Of a stretch of DNA of 64,000 bases, positions 17,193 through 25,689 are shown piece by piece. The notes beneath the pieces were generated by a model. The model did not search any database, was not told the DNA's origin, and worked only from the letters and a program-made list of their open reading frames with translations. Positions within the stretch are counted from its first letter, which is position 1; every line of letters starts with the position of its first letter. This DNA comes from Thermophilibacter mediterraneus (GTDB lineage: Bacteria; Actinomycetota; Coriobacteriia; Coriobacteriales; Atopobiaceae). Location: positions 147,405-211,404 of the forward strand of contig NZ_FPKO01000009.1 of NCBI RefSeq assembly GCF_900119385.1, written 5' to 3'. Position numbers and translations under genes: made by a program.

Positions 17193-17534
17193 ATGTTCTG
17201 GCACAGGCGCAGGGAGACGGGCGCGGACGACGCGCCCAGGCCGCTTCCGGACGACGCGCGGCGGCTGCGGCTGCGCTTCGTCGGACAGGTCCAGGGCGTG
17301 GGATTCCGGTGGACCTCGATGGGCGTGGCGCGAGACCTCGGCCTCACCGGATGGGTGAGAAACGAGCGCGACGGCTCGGTCAGTGCGGAGATCCAGGGGG
17401 AGGCCTCGCACGTCGGGGCGTTCTTCTCGCAGATGCTCGACGCCTATCGGCACCACCCCATCCGCTACACCGTTGACGAGCGCGAGGACATCCCCCTCGT
17501 CGAGGGCGAGCGCGACTTCGAGGTTCGCTACTAG
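17193..17534 (+). CDS. acyP: Acylphosphatase
   Basis: The 113-aa protein hydrolyses carboxyl-phosphate bonds such as acetyl phosphate and carbamoyl phosphate. The active-site Arg loop GQVQGVGFRW and the GWVRNERDGSV motif carrying the catalytic Asn are both present. The first 22 residues are an Arg-rich extension not needed for the fold. GGAGG lies shortly before the ATG. It is followed by tRNA-Phe under its own promoter. Confidence 0.93.
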   Translation: MFWHRRRETGADDAPRPLPDDARRLRLRFVGQVQGVGFRWTSMGVARDLGLTGWVRNERDGSVSAEIQGEASHVGAFFSQMLDAYRHHPIRYTVDEREDIPLVEGERDFEVRY

Positions 17535-17630
17535 GCTCGCCGGGGCCCGTGCCCGCCGGGCCGGCCTCCCGATGTCGCGGGCGGCGCGGGCCCATGTCGC
17601 TCGGAGGCGCCAAAAAGTCGAAAAAAGTCT

Positions 17631-17658
17631 TTGACTCCCCCGTCGAGTTTGGTATAGT
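17631..17658 (+). promoter_or_regulatory. Promoter of tRNA-Phe
   Basis: TTGACT (17631-17636) and TATAGT (17653-17658) are separated by 16 bp and lie 16 bases before the tRNA 5' end, a good sigma-70-type promoter. Confidence 0.8.
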
Positions 17659-17674
17659 AATTCCCGCACCAAAT

Positions 17675-17750
17675 GGCTGGGTAGCTCAGTTGGTAGAGCA
17701 GGGGACTGAAAATCCCCGTGTCAGGGGTTCGACTCCCTTCCCCGCCACCA
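17675..17750 (+). tRNA. tRNA-Phe (GAA)
   Basis: A 76-nt cloverleaf with encoded CCA. The anticodon loop CTGAAAA gives GAA. The T-loop is TTCGACT. The acceptor stem GGCTGGG/CCCCGCC has one T:C mismatch at the fourth pair, where a G:C would be expected; this may be a real variant or a base error. Confidence 0.93.
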
Positions 17751-17758
17751 GAACTTTC

Positions 17759-17795
17759 GCAGGTCGGAGGCCTTGTGCTTCCGGCCTGCTTTTTG
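17759..17795 (+). terminator. Rho-independent terminator after tRNA-Phe
   Basis: A 10-bp stem (GCAGGTCGGA with TCCGGCCTGC) is followed by five T residues, 9 bases past the tRNA CCA end. Confidence 0.85.
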
Positions 17796-17879
17796 TTGGA
17801 ACGAGCTCGGCGCAGGTCGGGCAAGACGCGCGAGGGGGCGACGCGCTGCCGCCCCCTCGCGCGTGCGCCGGGCCCGTGC

Positions 17880-19832
17880 CTAGAACGCGCCGCCGCCACC
17901 GCCACCGCCGAACCCTCCACCGCCGCCGGAGGAGAAGCCCCCGCCACCGCCCGACCCCATGCTGTCGTCGGACTCGGCGAGCGCCGCGGTCGACACCTCG
18001 TGCGCGGCCGCCGCGGAGGCGGCGAGCGCCGCAGCGGGGGTGCGTCCGTCACGCCCGTGCCAGATGAGCCACCCGTACGTGGGCATGAGATAGGGGTCGT
18101 CGAGCACCTCGGGCACGCTGACCCTCAGCTGCTCGATCACCTCGTCCGCGACGCCGAGGGCAACGGCCATCACGAGCAGGCGCCTCCAGAGCACCACGTC
18201 GGTCGGCACCGCCTCCTCCAGGCGCGTGAAGTCGCGCAGCCAGCGCTCGAGCGCCTCGAGCTCGGCCCTGACCTCTATGGCCTCGGGGCTGAGGTCCCTC
18301 ATGGTGGACGCCGCCCACATCAGGGCTCCCCCGGCGACGGCGAGCGCGACGGGCGCGCCGAGGACCGCGGCAGGGTGCGCCCCCATGTCCAGGAGCGCGA
18401 CCAGCGCGATCACGGCGAGCACCCAGTCGGCGATCGCGAGCGCAATGAGCGCGCCCTTGCCCCGAACGTGCTCTCCCGTTCCCGAGAAGCGCTCGAGGCA
18501 GGCCCCCTCAACGGCACCCTTCCAGGCGTCGTAGGCGTCCGAGTAGGCCTGGGGGTGCGCCTTGGCGTAGTCCTTGAGCTCGGAGAATAGCACCGCGTCT
18601 CCGGCGCCCCCGTCCGCTGCCGCGAACACGAGCTCGAGGGCGCGCCGGTCGATGAGCGCGGACGCCGCGTCGGAGCCGGACGCGTCGACGTCGCGGCGCA
18701 CCCGAACGAGACGGCAGGTCTCCTCGGCGCGCTCGCCGAGGATGCCGCGACGCGTCGTCCGCTCGCGCTCCAGGCGCACGACCCCGTCATCGGTGAGGTG
18801 CATGAGCGTCGCGGAGAGGTCCTTCTCGCCCGCGTCTCCCCCGCCGATCAGCGCCCCGAGGACGGCGGGGTGGTCGGTCGTCGGGACGTCGCGGAAGTAG
18901 GTGTCGGCGAAGCGCGGGGTGCACGCGCTCCGGTAGCGGGCGCGGCGCCACAGCGCGACGCCCGCCGACGCCGCGGCGAGGGCGAGGGCCCCACCGACCG
19001 CGGCGGCGATGGCGAGGCGCGCCCGGTCCCTGCGAGCGTTCGCCTCGTCGGCCCAGGCCTGCTCCTCCGAGAGCACCTGCGGCAGGCGCTCCCCCGCGGT
19101 CGCCTCAAGCCCGCCGACCCAGTCGCGCGGGAAGGTCACGCGCATCTCGGCGAACTCGTCGGTCCCCACGCCCGGGACCGTGAAGACGATCTCGTCCCCC
19201 GAGAACTCGACCGACGCGTCGAGCGGGCCGTGCCCCCAGGCGCGCACGCTCTCCCCCGCCGCGAGCGCCGCCCCCTCGGGAACGGGGAGGTGCAGCACGC
19301 ACGTGACGTCCTGCGACTCGACGTCCCACCCGTCCGAGACGAACTTCCAGTAGAGCTCCGCCACGTCGTCCCAGCGCGTGACCACGCCGGATGCCTCGTA
19401 GGAGAGCGTGAACGACGCGCGCTCGTCCTCGTGCGGGGCGTAGAGCTTGACGCGGAGCACGTCACCTTCGACCTCGCTCACCTCGAAGGTCCCGTCAAGG
19501 CCAGCCGTCGAGGGCTCGAAGGCGACGAGCGACCCGGGGAGGCCCTCTCCCGCCAAGACGATCCTCACGCTCACGTCGCGCCCGCTCGCCTCGTTGCGGC
19601 CCGCGGGGACGTCCCAGTAGACGCCGCTGAAGCTTCCGTCGAAGTCGAACGTGCGGGTCTCCGTCACCGCGAGGACACCGTCCTCGGAGACCGTTGCGTC
19701 GATGCGCACGGAGTCTATCTGGTAGTCGCGGGCGAGCGCCCGCGCGGGAAGAGCGAGCATGACCGCGGCCACGAGGAGCAGCGCGGCAACGAGCGGACGG
19801 ACGGGACGACGGTCGGGCGCACAGGCGGCCAT
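17880..19832 (-). CDS. DUF2207 membrane protein with Gly-rich tail
   Basis: The ATG at 19832 (MAACAPDRRP) has GGAGG upstream. The 650-aa protein has a signal peptide (about 1-35), an extracellular beta-rich DUF2207 domain (about 36-300, with FSGVYWDVPAG and AELYWKFV), a transmembrane helix near 320, a cytoplasmic region, and two more helices near 480-520. It ends in a run of Gly with Phe (GGGFGGGGGGGAF), a hallmark of this family. No biochemical function is established for DUF2207. It is convergent with the tRNA-Phe unit and downstream of the FHA gene. Confidence 0.85.
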   Translation of the reverse strand: MAACAPDRRPVRPLVAALLLVAAVMLALPARALARDYQIDSVRIDATVSEDGVLAVTETRTFDFDGSFSGVYWDVPAGRNEASGRDVSVRIVLAGEGLPGSLVAFEPSTAGLDGTFEVSEVEGDVLRVKLYAPHEDERASFTLSYEASGVVTRWDDVAELYWKFVSDGWDVESQDVTCVLHLPVPEGAALAAGESVRAWGHGPLDASVEFSGDEIVFTVPGVGTDEFAEMRVTFPRDWVGGLEATAGERLPQVLSEEQAWADEANARRDRARLAIAAAVGGALALAAASAGVALWRRARYRSACTPRFADTYFRDVPTTDHPAVLGALIGGGDAGEKDLSATLMHLTDDGVVRLERERTTRRGILGERAEETCRLVRVRRDVDASGSDAASALIDRRALELVFAAADGGAGDAVLFSELKDYAKAHPQAYSDAYDAWKGAVEGACLERFSGTGEHVRGKGALIALAIADWVLAVIALVALLDMGAHPAAVLGAPVALAVAGGALMWAASTMRDLSPEAIEVRAELEALERWLRDFTRLEEAVPTDVVLWRRLLVMAVALGVADEVIEQLRVSVPEVLDDPYLMPTYGWLIWHGRDGRTPAAALAASAAAAHEVSTAALAESDDSMGSGGGGGFSSGGGGGFGGGGGGGAF

Positions 19833-19900
19833 CGGGACCTCCAAGCACGGGGGACGGGCGGTCGTGGCTGCAAGCATAGCAGAGGCCACCCGGGGCCCGA

Positions 19901-20370
19901 CTAGGTGGTCGCGGGAGGGCCGGTCATGACGAGTCGGCACCCGCACACGTCGATGGCGTCGCCGTACGGCACGACGACCCGCCCCGCGACCTCCCTTCCC
20001 CGATACGTCGCCGGGTTGGTCGACCCGAGGTCGGCGACCTCCATGCCGTCGGGGGTCGGGAGCAGACGGAGGTGGCGCCTCGAGACGGCGGGCGAGTGAA
20101 GGACGACATCGTTGGATGGGTCGCGGCCGAGGGACGACCCGCCCGGCGCGACGGGCGTCCAGAGGCTCGCGAGCGGGGTCATCACGAACATACCGGGCTC
20201 CGCCGTCCCGACGCGCTCCACGGGTCCCGCCGCGAGGAGCTCCGCGGTGTCCCCCGCAGGCGCGCCGGCCCCCCGCCCCTCGTGAAGTCGTACAGGCACC
20301 CGTAGCAGATGCTCATGTCGGCATAGAGCTCCGCGCCGCAGCGCGGGCACAGCTTGGTCTCGTACCTCAT
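19901..20370 (-). pseudogene. Zinc-ribbon/FHA-domain protein, frameshifted
   Basis: The ATG at 20370 opens MRYETKLCPRCGAELYADMS with two CxxC knuckles (CPRC, CYGC), then the frame runs into unrelated Arg/Ser-rich sequence and stops near 20182. From about 20275 leftwards a different frame encodes a clean FHA domain: SSLGRDPSNDVVL, SPAVSRRHLRLL, ADLGSTNPATY. FHA domains bind phosphothreonine. The switch lies at a G6 run (C6 at 20269-20274 on the plus strand) inside a G-rich stretch, so one base lost or gained would join both parts into about 155 aa. It may be a true mutation, a slippage site or a base-calling error. Confidence 0.75.
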
Positions 20371-20384
20371 GGTCCCTCCGTCTC

Positions 20385-20747
20385 TCATGTCGCGCCGACC
20401 CCGTCCGCGCTCAGGGCGACCACCCAGAGGTGCTCCCCCTCCTCGACCCACTCCCCCGGGCGCGAGGGGCGCTCGATGACGCACGAGGCGTCGGGGTGGG
20501 AGCAGAACCGCCCCGGCTCGACGGAGCGGCAGACGCGCACGACCTCCCCCCGCTCTCCGACGAGGGCGACGTCGATCGGGTAGCGCATGCCAAAGGTGTG
20601 GACTGAGCCGCAGCGGACGAGCACGACCGGGGAGGCCTCCGGCCCCGTGCCGAGCAGGCCGCGCATGCGCTCGACCCAGCCGCTCAGCGCCCTGAGCTCC
20701 AGGGTCACCCACGGCCGCTCGTCCGAGCGCAGCCTGACCGTCGCCAT
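20385..20747 (-). CDS. DUF192 family protein
   Basis: The 120-aa protein matches DUF192: ERMRGLLG near residue 30, then VHTFGMRYPIDVALV and PGRFCSHP. The family forms a small beta-barrel of unknown activity and is often near pilus or secretion genes in actinobacteria. Here it starts right after the TadE stop codon and precedes the FHA gene, so it is probably the penultimate gene of the Tad block. Confidence 0.8.
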   Translation of the reverse strand: MATVRLRSDERPWVTLELRALSGWVERMRGLLGTGPEASPVVLVRCGSVHTFGMRYPIDVALVGERGEVVRVCRSVEPGRFCSHPDASCVIERPSRPGEWVEEGEHLWVVALSADGVGAT

Positions 20748-20748
20748 C

Positions 20749-21222
20749 TCACATCACCACCCCGGGGCGGTAGCGGTCGACCACGAGCTGCCGCTCGTGG
20801 CGCAGCGCGAAGGGGGCCTCGAGCGTGATCCCGGGCATCCTGAGCAGGCGCGGCCAAGGTCGGTAGACGAGCGTGCAGGTGAAGCGGATGAGCAGGGGCG
20901 AGGCGGAGAAGATCGCCCGTCCGTCACTCTCCGAGAGCTGCTCGGCGCTCACCTCGACCTCGCAGACTCCCTCCCTCCCGACCGCCTCGGCGAGCGCCTC
21001 GCGCACCGAGTCGACCGCGACGACCCTCGTCTGCTCCCCCGAGGGGGCGACGCCATGGGAGATGACGGCGTCGGGTGCCGCCTGGTCGAACGCGGCGCAG
21101 GCCTCGATGAAGCCCAGCAGGTTGAGAAGGACGAGGGCGACGACGATGACCACGGGCGTCACCACCGCGAGCTCAACCGTCATCTGCCCGCCCGACCCGC
21201 GGGCCAGCTCCGCGGGCCTCAT
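20749..21222 (-). CDS. TadE-like pseudopilin
   Basis: A 157-aa protein with a class III-type start: a short leader (MRPAELARGSGGQ), then MTVELAVVTPVVIVVALVLL, in which the conserved Glu follows the presumed cleavage site. A soluble C-terminal domain follows. TadE-family proteins are minor pilins needed to assemble Flp pili. The ATG overlaps the stop of the large TadG-like gene (ATGA at 21219-21222), so translation is coupled. Confidence 0.82.
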   Translation of the reverse strand: MRPAELARGSGGQMTVELAVVTPVVIVVALVLLNLLGFIEACAAFDQAAPDAVISHGVAPSGEQTRVVAVDSVREALAEAVGREGVCEVEVSAEQLSESDGRAIFSASPLLIRFTCTLVYRPWPRLLRMPGITLEAPFALRHERQLVVDRYRPGVVM

Positions 21223-23279
21223 GGCACGACCCCGAGCTCGGAGAGGTCGACCGTGAGCGGGACCGACCGATCGGTCCCGGGAATCGGGAGCTCGGCGATG
21301 GTGAGGCGCCAACCCCCGGCCTCGTCGACGAGCGCGTAGCCGAGGGAGGCGGCGAAGTCGCGCGCCGAGGATGCCTCGGGAAGGGACCCCACGAGCTCCC
21401 GCACCGTCGAGACCTGCTCGAAGCCGCCCTGGTCGAGAACGTCCTGGGTGTTCACGAGCACCGGCTTTCTCAGGCGCACGTCGACCGGCTCCAGGCCCGT
21501 CGCCGCCATGACCTGCTTGAGGCGCCCCTTGAGCCAAGCGCCCACCGTCCCACCGAGGACGCCGTCGAGGTCGTCGAGAAACGCCCCGCCCGCCTCCGCC
21601 ACGCCCCCATATGCGGAGGAGTATCCCGTGAGCAGGTCGCCCCAGAGCCCCATGACGCCATCGAGCGCCCCGCCGAGGCCGGACCCCTCCTCCGAGACCG
21701 CGTCAAAGAAGCTCGAGAGGACGTTGTTCTCGTCGGTCGAGGGGTCGGGGGCGAGCGCAGCGGCGGAGACCGCGGCGCCCTCGGGCAGCTCGGCCGAGGA
21801 GAGGAACGCCTCCGTGAGCTCTCCGGGCACGGCGCGCGCCTCCCCGCGCGCCACCACCGCCACGCAGCCCCATGCCCCGGGCGGGCAGAGCGAGGGACGG
21901 GCAACGCCAAGCTGCTCGAGGACGCGCGAGAACGCCCCCTCGCCCTCCTCGGCGAGCTCGCGCAGGGCGCTGCGGGCCTCCGCCTCGTCCGCCCGGGCGC
22001 GCTCGTAGTCCTCCGACGCCTCGACGATGATGCGCCAGTGGTGCTCGAACCCGTTGGAGATCGACGTGGACGCCGCGGCGACGCGCCCCATGTCCCCGAT
22101 GTCCATGCGGCACTCCTCGCAGACGGCCACAGACCCGGCGTCGACGGCAGAGAGCGCCGCCGTGCCGGACGCCGGCCCCGTCGCACCCGGACACAGCGTC
22201 GAGGAGTGCAGCGTCCTGACCCCGCCCTCGGACGTGCAGGGCCACCTTGAGTCCGTGTAGAGCTCGGTCTCGCGCGCCTGGGCGGCGTTGCTCGGCAGCG
22301 GGGGCAGGTCCGCGCTCACGCGCCCGTCCGTCAGCTCGCGATAGGACCCCGACCGAACCCTCTCAAGGGCGTACTCGTAGAACGCCCTCCGGCACGCCGC
22401 GTCGGTGATCTCCTCGGCGCTCGAGCCCGTCACGATCGCCGCGGAGAGGCGGGCGGCGTAGTAGTGCCGGGCCCGCTCGAGCGGGGCCCCGAACGTCCAC
22501 CCTTCCGGGGCGGCGAAGTGGGGGTTCCGGGCGGTCGGCAGGCCCGCCAGCGTCGACGCGCGCTCCCACAGGCAGTACGGGGAGGAGCCGCAGTCCGCCT
22601 CCCACCCCCGCTCGAGAGCCTCCCGCGCGCGCCGCCCGGCCTCCTCCATCCTGTCGGAGAGCTCCCCCATCTCGCCGGAGAGCTCGCGGAGACGCTCGTC
22701 GTCGAGCTCTGCGCCGAGCGCCGAGAAGTCCGAGCGGGACTCCGCGGGAAACGGGAGGGCGCACCCGCTGTAGGTCATCCCGCCCACCGAGTTCGCCTCG
22801 ACGCAGGACGCCGAGTTCGCGACGATGAGCAGCGGAAGCGTCGCCTCGAGGCGCTCCAGCCCCTCGGCGGCCCGCTGCGCGAAGGTCCTTCTCGCGTCGA
22901 GGATCCTCCCGCCCGCCTGCGATATGCTCGCCCCCGTCGCCGAGAGGCCCGGGACGCACGACACGACGAGCCCCGCGCCGAGCACCACGACGCCCGTGAC
23001 CCCCATGCTGAGCACGCACGCGTCCACCACCTGCGCCACCGTCGAGAATGACGCGACGACGTTCTGGCCGGCCATCGCGCCCGCGTCCGCCACGCGCTGG
23101 ACCTCGGCGGAGCGCCCGCCCACCCAGGCCGCGCCCGCCGCGGCAAAGACCAGCGACAGGCTCAGCACGAGCGCCACGGCGATGCCGACCGTCGTGAACC
23201 CGCCCTCGTCGTCGCGAAACCGCGAGAGCACGGGCGCGACGCGCGACGCGTCAGTCCCAGACCCCGATCCATTCCGCAT
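21219..23279 (-). CDS. Large TadG/TadE-like pilus-associated protein
   Basis: A 686-aa protein starting at the ATG at 23279, with GGGGGAG just upstream. A basic leader (FRDDEGGFTTVGIAVALVL) leads into one transmembrane helix (about 28-50), then a long extracytoplasmic region. That region is rich in Cys (including CEEC) and amphipathic helices, with a coiled-coil stretch near 200-235. Position between TadE-like genes, topology and the EGGFTTVG-type start suggest a TadG-like tip or anchoring protein. It overlaps the upstream TadE-like gene by 29 bp. Confidence 0.65.
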   Translation of the reverse strand: MRNGSGSGTDASRVAPVLSRFRDDEGGFTTVGIAVALVLSLSLVFAAAGAAWVGGRSAEVQRVADAGAMAGQNVVASFSTVAQVVDACVLSMGVTGVVVLGAGLVVSCVPGLSATGASISQAGGRILDARRTFAQRAAEGLERLEATLPLLIVANSASCVEANSVGGMTYSGCALPFPAESRSDFSALGAELDDERLRELSGEMGELSDRMEEAGRRAREALERGWEADCGSSPYCLWERASTLAGLPTARNPHFAAPEGWTFGAPLERARHYYAARLSAAIVTGSSAEEITDAACRRAFYEYALERVRSGSYRELTDGRVSADLPPLPSNAAQARETELYTDSRWPCTSEGGVRTLHSSTLCPGATGPASGTAALSAVDAGSVAVCEECRMDIGDMGRVAAASTSISNGFEHHWRIIVEASEDYERARADEAEARSALRELAEEGEGAFSRVLEQLGVARPSLCPPGAWGCVAVVARGEARAVPGELTEAFLSSAELPEGAAVSAAALAPDPSTDENNVLSSFFDAVSEEGSGLGGALDGVMGLWGDLLTGYSSAYGGVAEAGGAFLDDLDGVLGGTVGAWLKGRLKQVMAATGLEPVDVRLRKPVLVNTQDVLDQGGFEQVSTVRELVGSLPEASSARDFAASLGYALVDEAGGWRLTIAELPIPGTDRSVPLTVDLSELGVVP

Positions 23280-23730
23280 ACGCTCCCCCAATCCAGTCCG
23301 CCCTGACCTCTCGCGTCACCTCGACCCTGAGGCGCACGCCGCCGCCCCCGGGCTCCCCGAGCGCCGCGACGATGGCCCCGAGGATGGGAAGCGGTCGCAC
23401 CGATCCCTGCACCACCGCCCTGACGCGCCCATCGTCGCCCGGACCCGCCACCTCGACCTCCCATGCCTCCGGGCCGCCCTCGTGGAAGACGGGGACGTCG
23501 GGAACCGCAGCGAGGCGACGAAGGGCGAAGGCCCGATGGTCCCCCTCCCCGTCGCGCGTCGTCGCCGCGAGCCTCGTCAGCTCGGCGGCGGTCGCCGCCA
23601 TCACCGACCTCGTGTAGAGGACGCACGCCGGCTGGGCGAGAAGCGCCACGAGCACGAGGGTCACGGGCACGAGCAGCGCCGCCTCGACGCTCGCCTGGCC
23701 GCCCCGGTCGCGGGCCAGCCGCGCCAGCAT
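23251..23730 (-). CDS. TadE-like pseudopilin
   Basis: A 159-aa protein starting MLARLARDRGGQASVEAALL, followed by a hydrophobic stretch (VPVTLVLVALLAQPA). The G-Q-A-S-V-E pattern is the usual TadE processing region. The remainder is a small soluble domain. It begins 4 bases after the preceding pilin-like gene and overlaps the next gene, so it belongs to one operon. Confidence 0.82.
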   Translation of the reverse strand: MLARLARDRGGQASVEAALLVPVTLVLVALLAQPACVLYTRSVMAATAAELTRLAATTRDGEGDHRAFALRRLAAVPDVPVFHEGGPEAWEVEVAGPGDDGRVRAVVQGSVRPLPILGAIVAALGEPGGGGVRLRVEVTREVRADWIGGAYAEWIGVWD

Positions 23731-23734
23731 GCCC

Positions 23735-24061
23735 TCAGTACCCGACGACGTCCTTGAGCAGCGCCACCGTTCCTGACCCCGAACCGTGCGAAGCCGCCTC
23801 GGAGGCGAGGTCGAGCAGTCTGCCGTCCCTCGCCGCGTGCCACAGCGACCCGAGGGCAAGCACCATGGCCATGAACGCCGCGAGGAGCAGCAGGTACTCG
23901 AGGGTCGCCTGCCCCCGCTCCGGCTCTCGCCCCCCGTCACGCGACCCGCGAGCGTGGCCGCCTCGCCTCCCCTCTCGCGCCCTCGCTCCGCGAGCTCGCC
24001 CTCCCCGCGCGCGACGCCGGCGCCGCGCGCGGCAGTGTTCAGCCCTCTTTCCATCGCGCAT
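23735..24061 (-). CDS. TadE/pilin-like small protein
   Basis: A 108-aa protein with an Arg-rich leader of about 45 residues, then ERGQATLEYLLLLAAFMAMV, a type IV-like prepilin segment (GQATLEY). A short soluble tail follows. The ATG at 24061 has GGGGGAGG 7 bases upstream. It is the first intact gene after the flp remnant, separated from it by a GC hairpin. Confidence 0.72.
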   Translation of the reverse strand: MRDGKRAEHCRARRRRRARGGRARGARAREGRRGGHARGSRDGGREPERGQATLEYLLLLAAFMAMVLALGSLWHAARDGRLLDLASEAASHGSGSGTVALLKDVVGY

Positions 24062-24089
24062 CACGCACCTCCCCCAGAGCCCGGGGCGA

Positions 24090-24115
24090 GCGCCCCCGCC
24101 GCCCGGCGGGGGCGC
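24090..24115 (-). promoter_or_regulatory. GC hairpin between flp remnant and TadE genes
   Basis: An 11-bp stem (GCGCCCCCGCC with GGCGGGGGCGC) has a 4-base loop. Hairpins of this kind after a highly expressed pilin gene often act as partial terminators or protect the pilin mRNA. There is no T-run. Confidence 0.45.
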
Positions 24116-24122
24116 CGCGACC

Positions 24123-24215
24123 TCACAGCGAGTTGATGCCGCTGGCTATCGCGTCCCAGAGCTCCGACACCCTGTCGCGAAACGCCAGAATCGCGACGAT
24201 GGCAATGACCACCAG
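24123..24215 (-). pseudogene. C-terminal remnant of a Flp-type pilin at the prophage junction
   Basis: Thirty codons (LVVIAIVAILAFRDRVSELW then DAIASGINSL) look like the C-terminal half of a Flp/Fap pilin: the end of the hydrophobic helix, then a short amphipathic tail. The normal leader and the Gly/Glu-Tyr processing motif are absent. The frame continues upstream only as phage-like sequence (about 24216-24250) with no sensible start. It directly precedes TadE/TadG-type genes, the place where flp is expected. I infer that prophage insertion separated the 5' third, which should lie beyond the right edge of the window. Confidence 0.6.
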
Positions 24216-24253
24216 CACGCGCGTGAGTGAGGGATAGCCAACCAACCGATAGT

Positions 24254-24281
24254 AAAAAAGGGGCACCCCGAAGGGTGCCCC
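24254..24281 (-). terminator. Rho-independent terminator ending prophage late transcription
   Basis: On the minus strand a 9-bp stem GGGGCACCC with loop TTCG and GGGTGCCCC is followed by TTTTTT, 57 bases after the endolysin stop. It lies immediately before the host junction and would insulate the host genes from phage late transcription. Confidence 0.95.
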
Positions 24282-24337
24282 TGTGAATGACCGCGCTCGG
24301 CGGAAAGGAGATGAAAGCTCCGGGCGCGGAGCATCAC

Positions 24338-25411
24338 CTAGAGAAGGTTGGCCAGCATGGCAGCGGCCTCGGCTCGGCTGCACGCCGAGTTGGGGAGCAG
24401 CTTGCCGTCGCTGCCGCCGATGACGCCCTTCTCGACGGCCCATGCCATGGCGTCCTTGGCCCAATCGGGAACCTCGGCCCAGTCCGGGTAGCCGGTCGGC
24501 TCGCCAGCAGGAGCGGGGTTGCCGCGCCAGTTGTGAAGCATGCACGCGAACTCTGCGCGGGTCGCCGCGTCATCCGGGCGGAAGTTGTCCTGCTCGGAGA
24601 CGATGCCCTTATCGACCGCCCAGCAAAGCGCGGTGTAGTAGTAGGGGCCGGGGGCCACGTCCTCGAAGGGCTCAAGGTAGTCCGTGAGGTCTTCGCGCGA
24701 GGCGTTGGCGATGACCACGACGCCCTGGGCGCGGGTGAGCGGGTTGGAAGGGCCGAAGTGCTCGTGGTCGTACCCGTTGATGTAACCCTCCCTGACGCAC
24801 TCCTCGATGGGTGCGATGTACCAGGAGTCGGGGTCGAGGTCCACGAAACGCTTGAGCACGTCGGGAAGCGGGGTGACCGGCTCGGGCTCGGGCTCAGGCT
24901 CGGGCTGGATGGCACCCGTCATCATGTCGTACCAGTACTGAGCCCTCTGGATGTACGCCTCCTTCTGCGAGCCGTAGATCTCGCCAGGGCAGGACGTCGG
25001 GCTGATAGCCTTGTGCGGGATGACGTTGACGCCCCACTCTGGGCGGCCGAGGCCGTAGAGGATGCAGTAGCCCGCCACGATGTGGGCACCGACGTCGAGC
25101 GCCTGCTCGGTGATCGTGCCGTCGGCCATGTTGGCATGCTCAATATTGATGGACCTCTGGTTCTTATCGAAGTTCCCGAGCGCCCAAGCGGTATCCCTGT
25201 CCCAGACTAGCTGGCCGGAGCGGCCGGAGGACTCGACTTGGATGTGGGCCGACGCCTCACGGGTCTGCCACACGCTGTAGCACCCCTCAACGGTCAGGTT
25301 GCCAGCGTTGTAGTGGATGCCGACGAATCCGACCGGCTTCCCACCTCGGCCCTCGGAGAAGTGCTTGTCAAGGATAAGGTTAACATCCATGTCGAGGGTC
25401 TCGAAATTCAT
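24338..25411 (-). CDS. Endolysin: N-acetylmuramoyl-L-alanine amidase with SLH repeats
   Basis: A 357-aa lysin that cuts the amide bond between muramic acid and the stem peptide. Residues 20-145 are an Amidase_2 domain with likely zinc ligands His33 (VGIHYNAG), His133 and Cys141 (HKAISPTSCPG). An acidic-proline hinge (PEPEPEPEP, about 170-178) leads to three S-layer-homology-type repeats (about 188-357; for example FVDLDPDSWYIAPIEECVRE). SLH repeats usually bind pyruvylated cell-wall polymers, so this C-terminus probably targets the host wall. The start codon overlaps the holin stop. Confidence 0.9.
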   Translation of the reverse strand: MNFETLDMDVNLILDKHFSEGRGGKPVGFVGIHYNAGNLTVEGCYSVWQTREASAHIQVESSGRSGQLVWDRDTAWALGNFDKNQRSINIEHANMADGTITEQALDVGAHIVAGYCILYGLGRPEWGVNVIPHKAISPTSCPGEIYGSQKEAYIQRAQYWYDMMTGAIQPEPEPEPEPVTPLPDVLKRFVDLDPDSWYIAPIEECVREGYINGYDHEHFGPSNPLTRAQGVVVIANASREDLTDYLEPFEDVAPGPYYYTALCWAVDKGIVSEQDNFRPDDAATRAEFACMLHNWRGNPAPAGEPTGYPDWAEVPDWAKDAMAWAVEKGVIGGSDGKLLPNSACSRAEAAAMLANLL

Positions 25412-25677
25412 TACTCCTCACCGTCCTTGTACGGCTCCTCGTAGCCGAGCGCGCGGATGGAATCGCCCACGCCTTCGGTGGTGGGGTCGGTCACGACGCC
25501 CAGGATGACGAGCACCGCGAAGACGGCATTGACCACATCCAGCAGGCGGTTGCCAAGCTCGCCGAGGTCGATGGTGATGCCGAAGACTGCGGCCACCACC
25601 TGCACGAGCAGGAGCACCGCCGGGATGAGGGTGAGCCAGAACTGCTTGTTCTTGATTCGTACCTGCCAGTTAATCAT
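25411..25677 (-). CDS. Holin, phi LC3 family
   Basis: This 88-aa membrane protein has the family opening MINWQVRIKNKQFWLTLIPA, two hydrophobic segments (about 14-34 and 47-63) and a charged C-terminus. Holins accumulate in the membrane and open it at a set time so the endolysin reaches the wall. It overlaps the endolysin start by one base, the standard lysis cassette order. Confidence 0.9.
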   Translation of the reverse strand: MINWQVRIKNKQFWLTLIPAVLLLVQVVAAVFGITIDLGELGNRLLDVVNAVFAVLVILGVVTDPTTEGVGDSIRALGYEEPYKDGEE

Positions 25678-25689
25678 GTCGTTTCCTTC

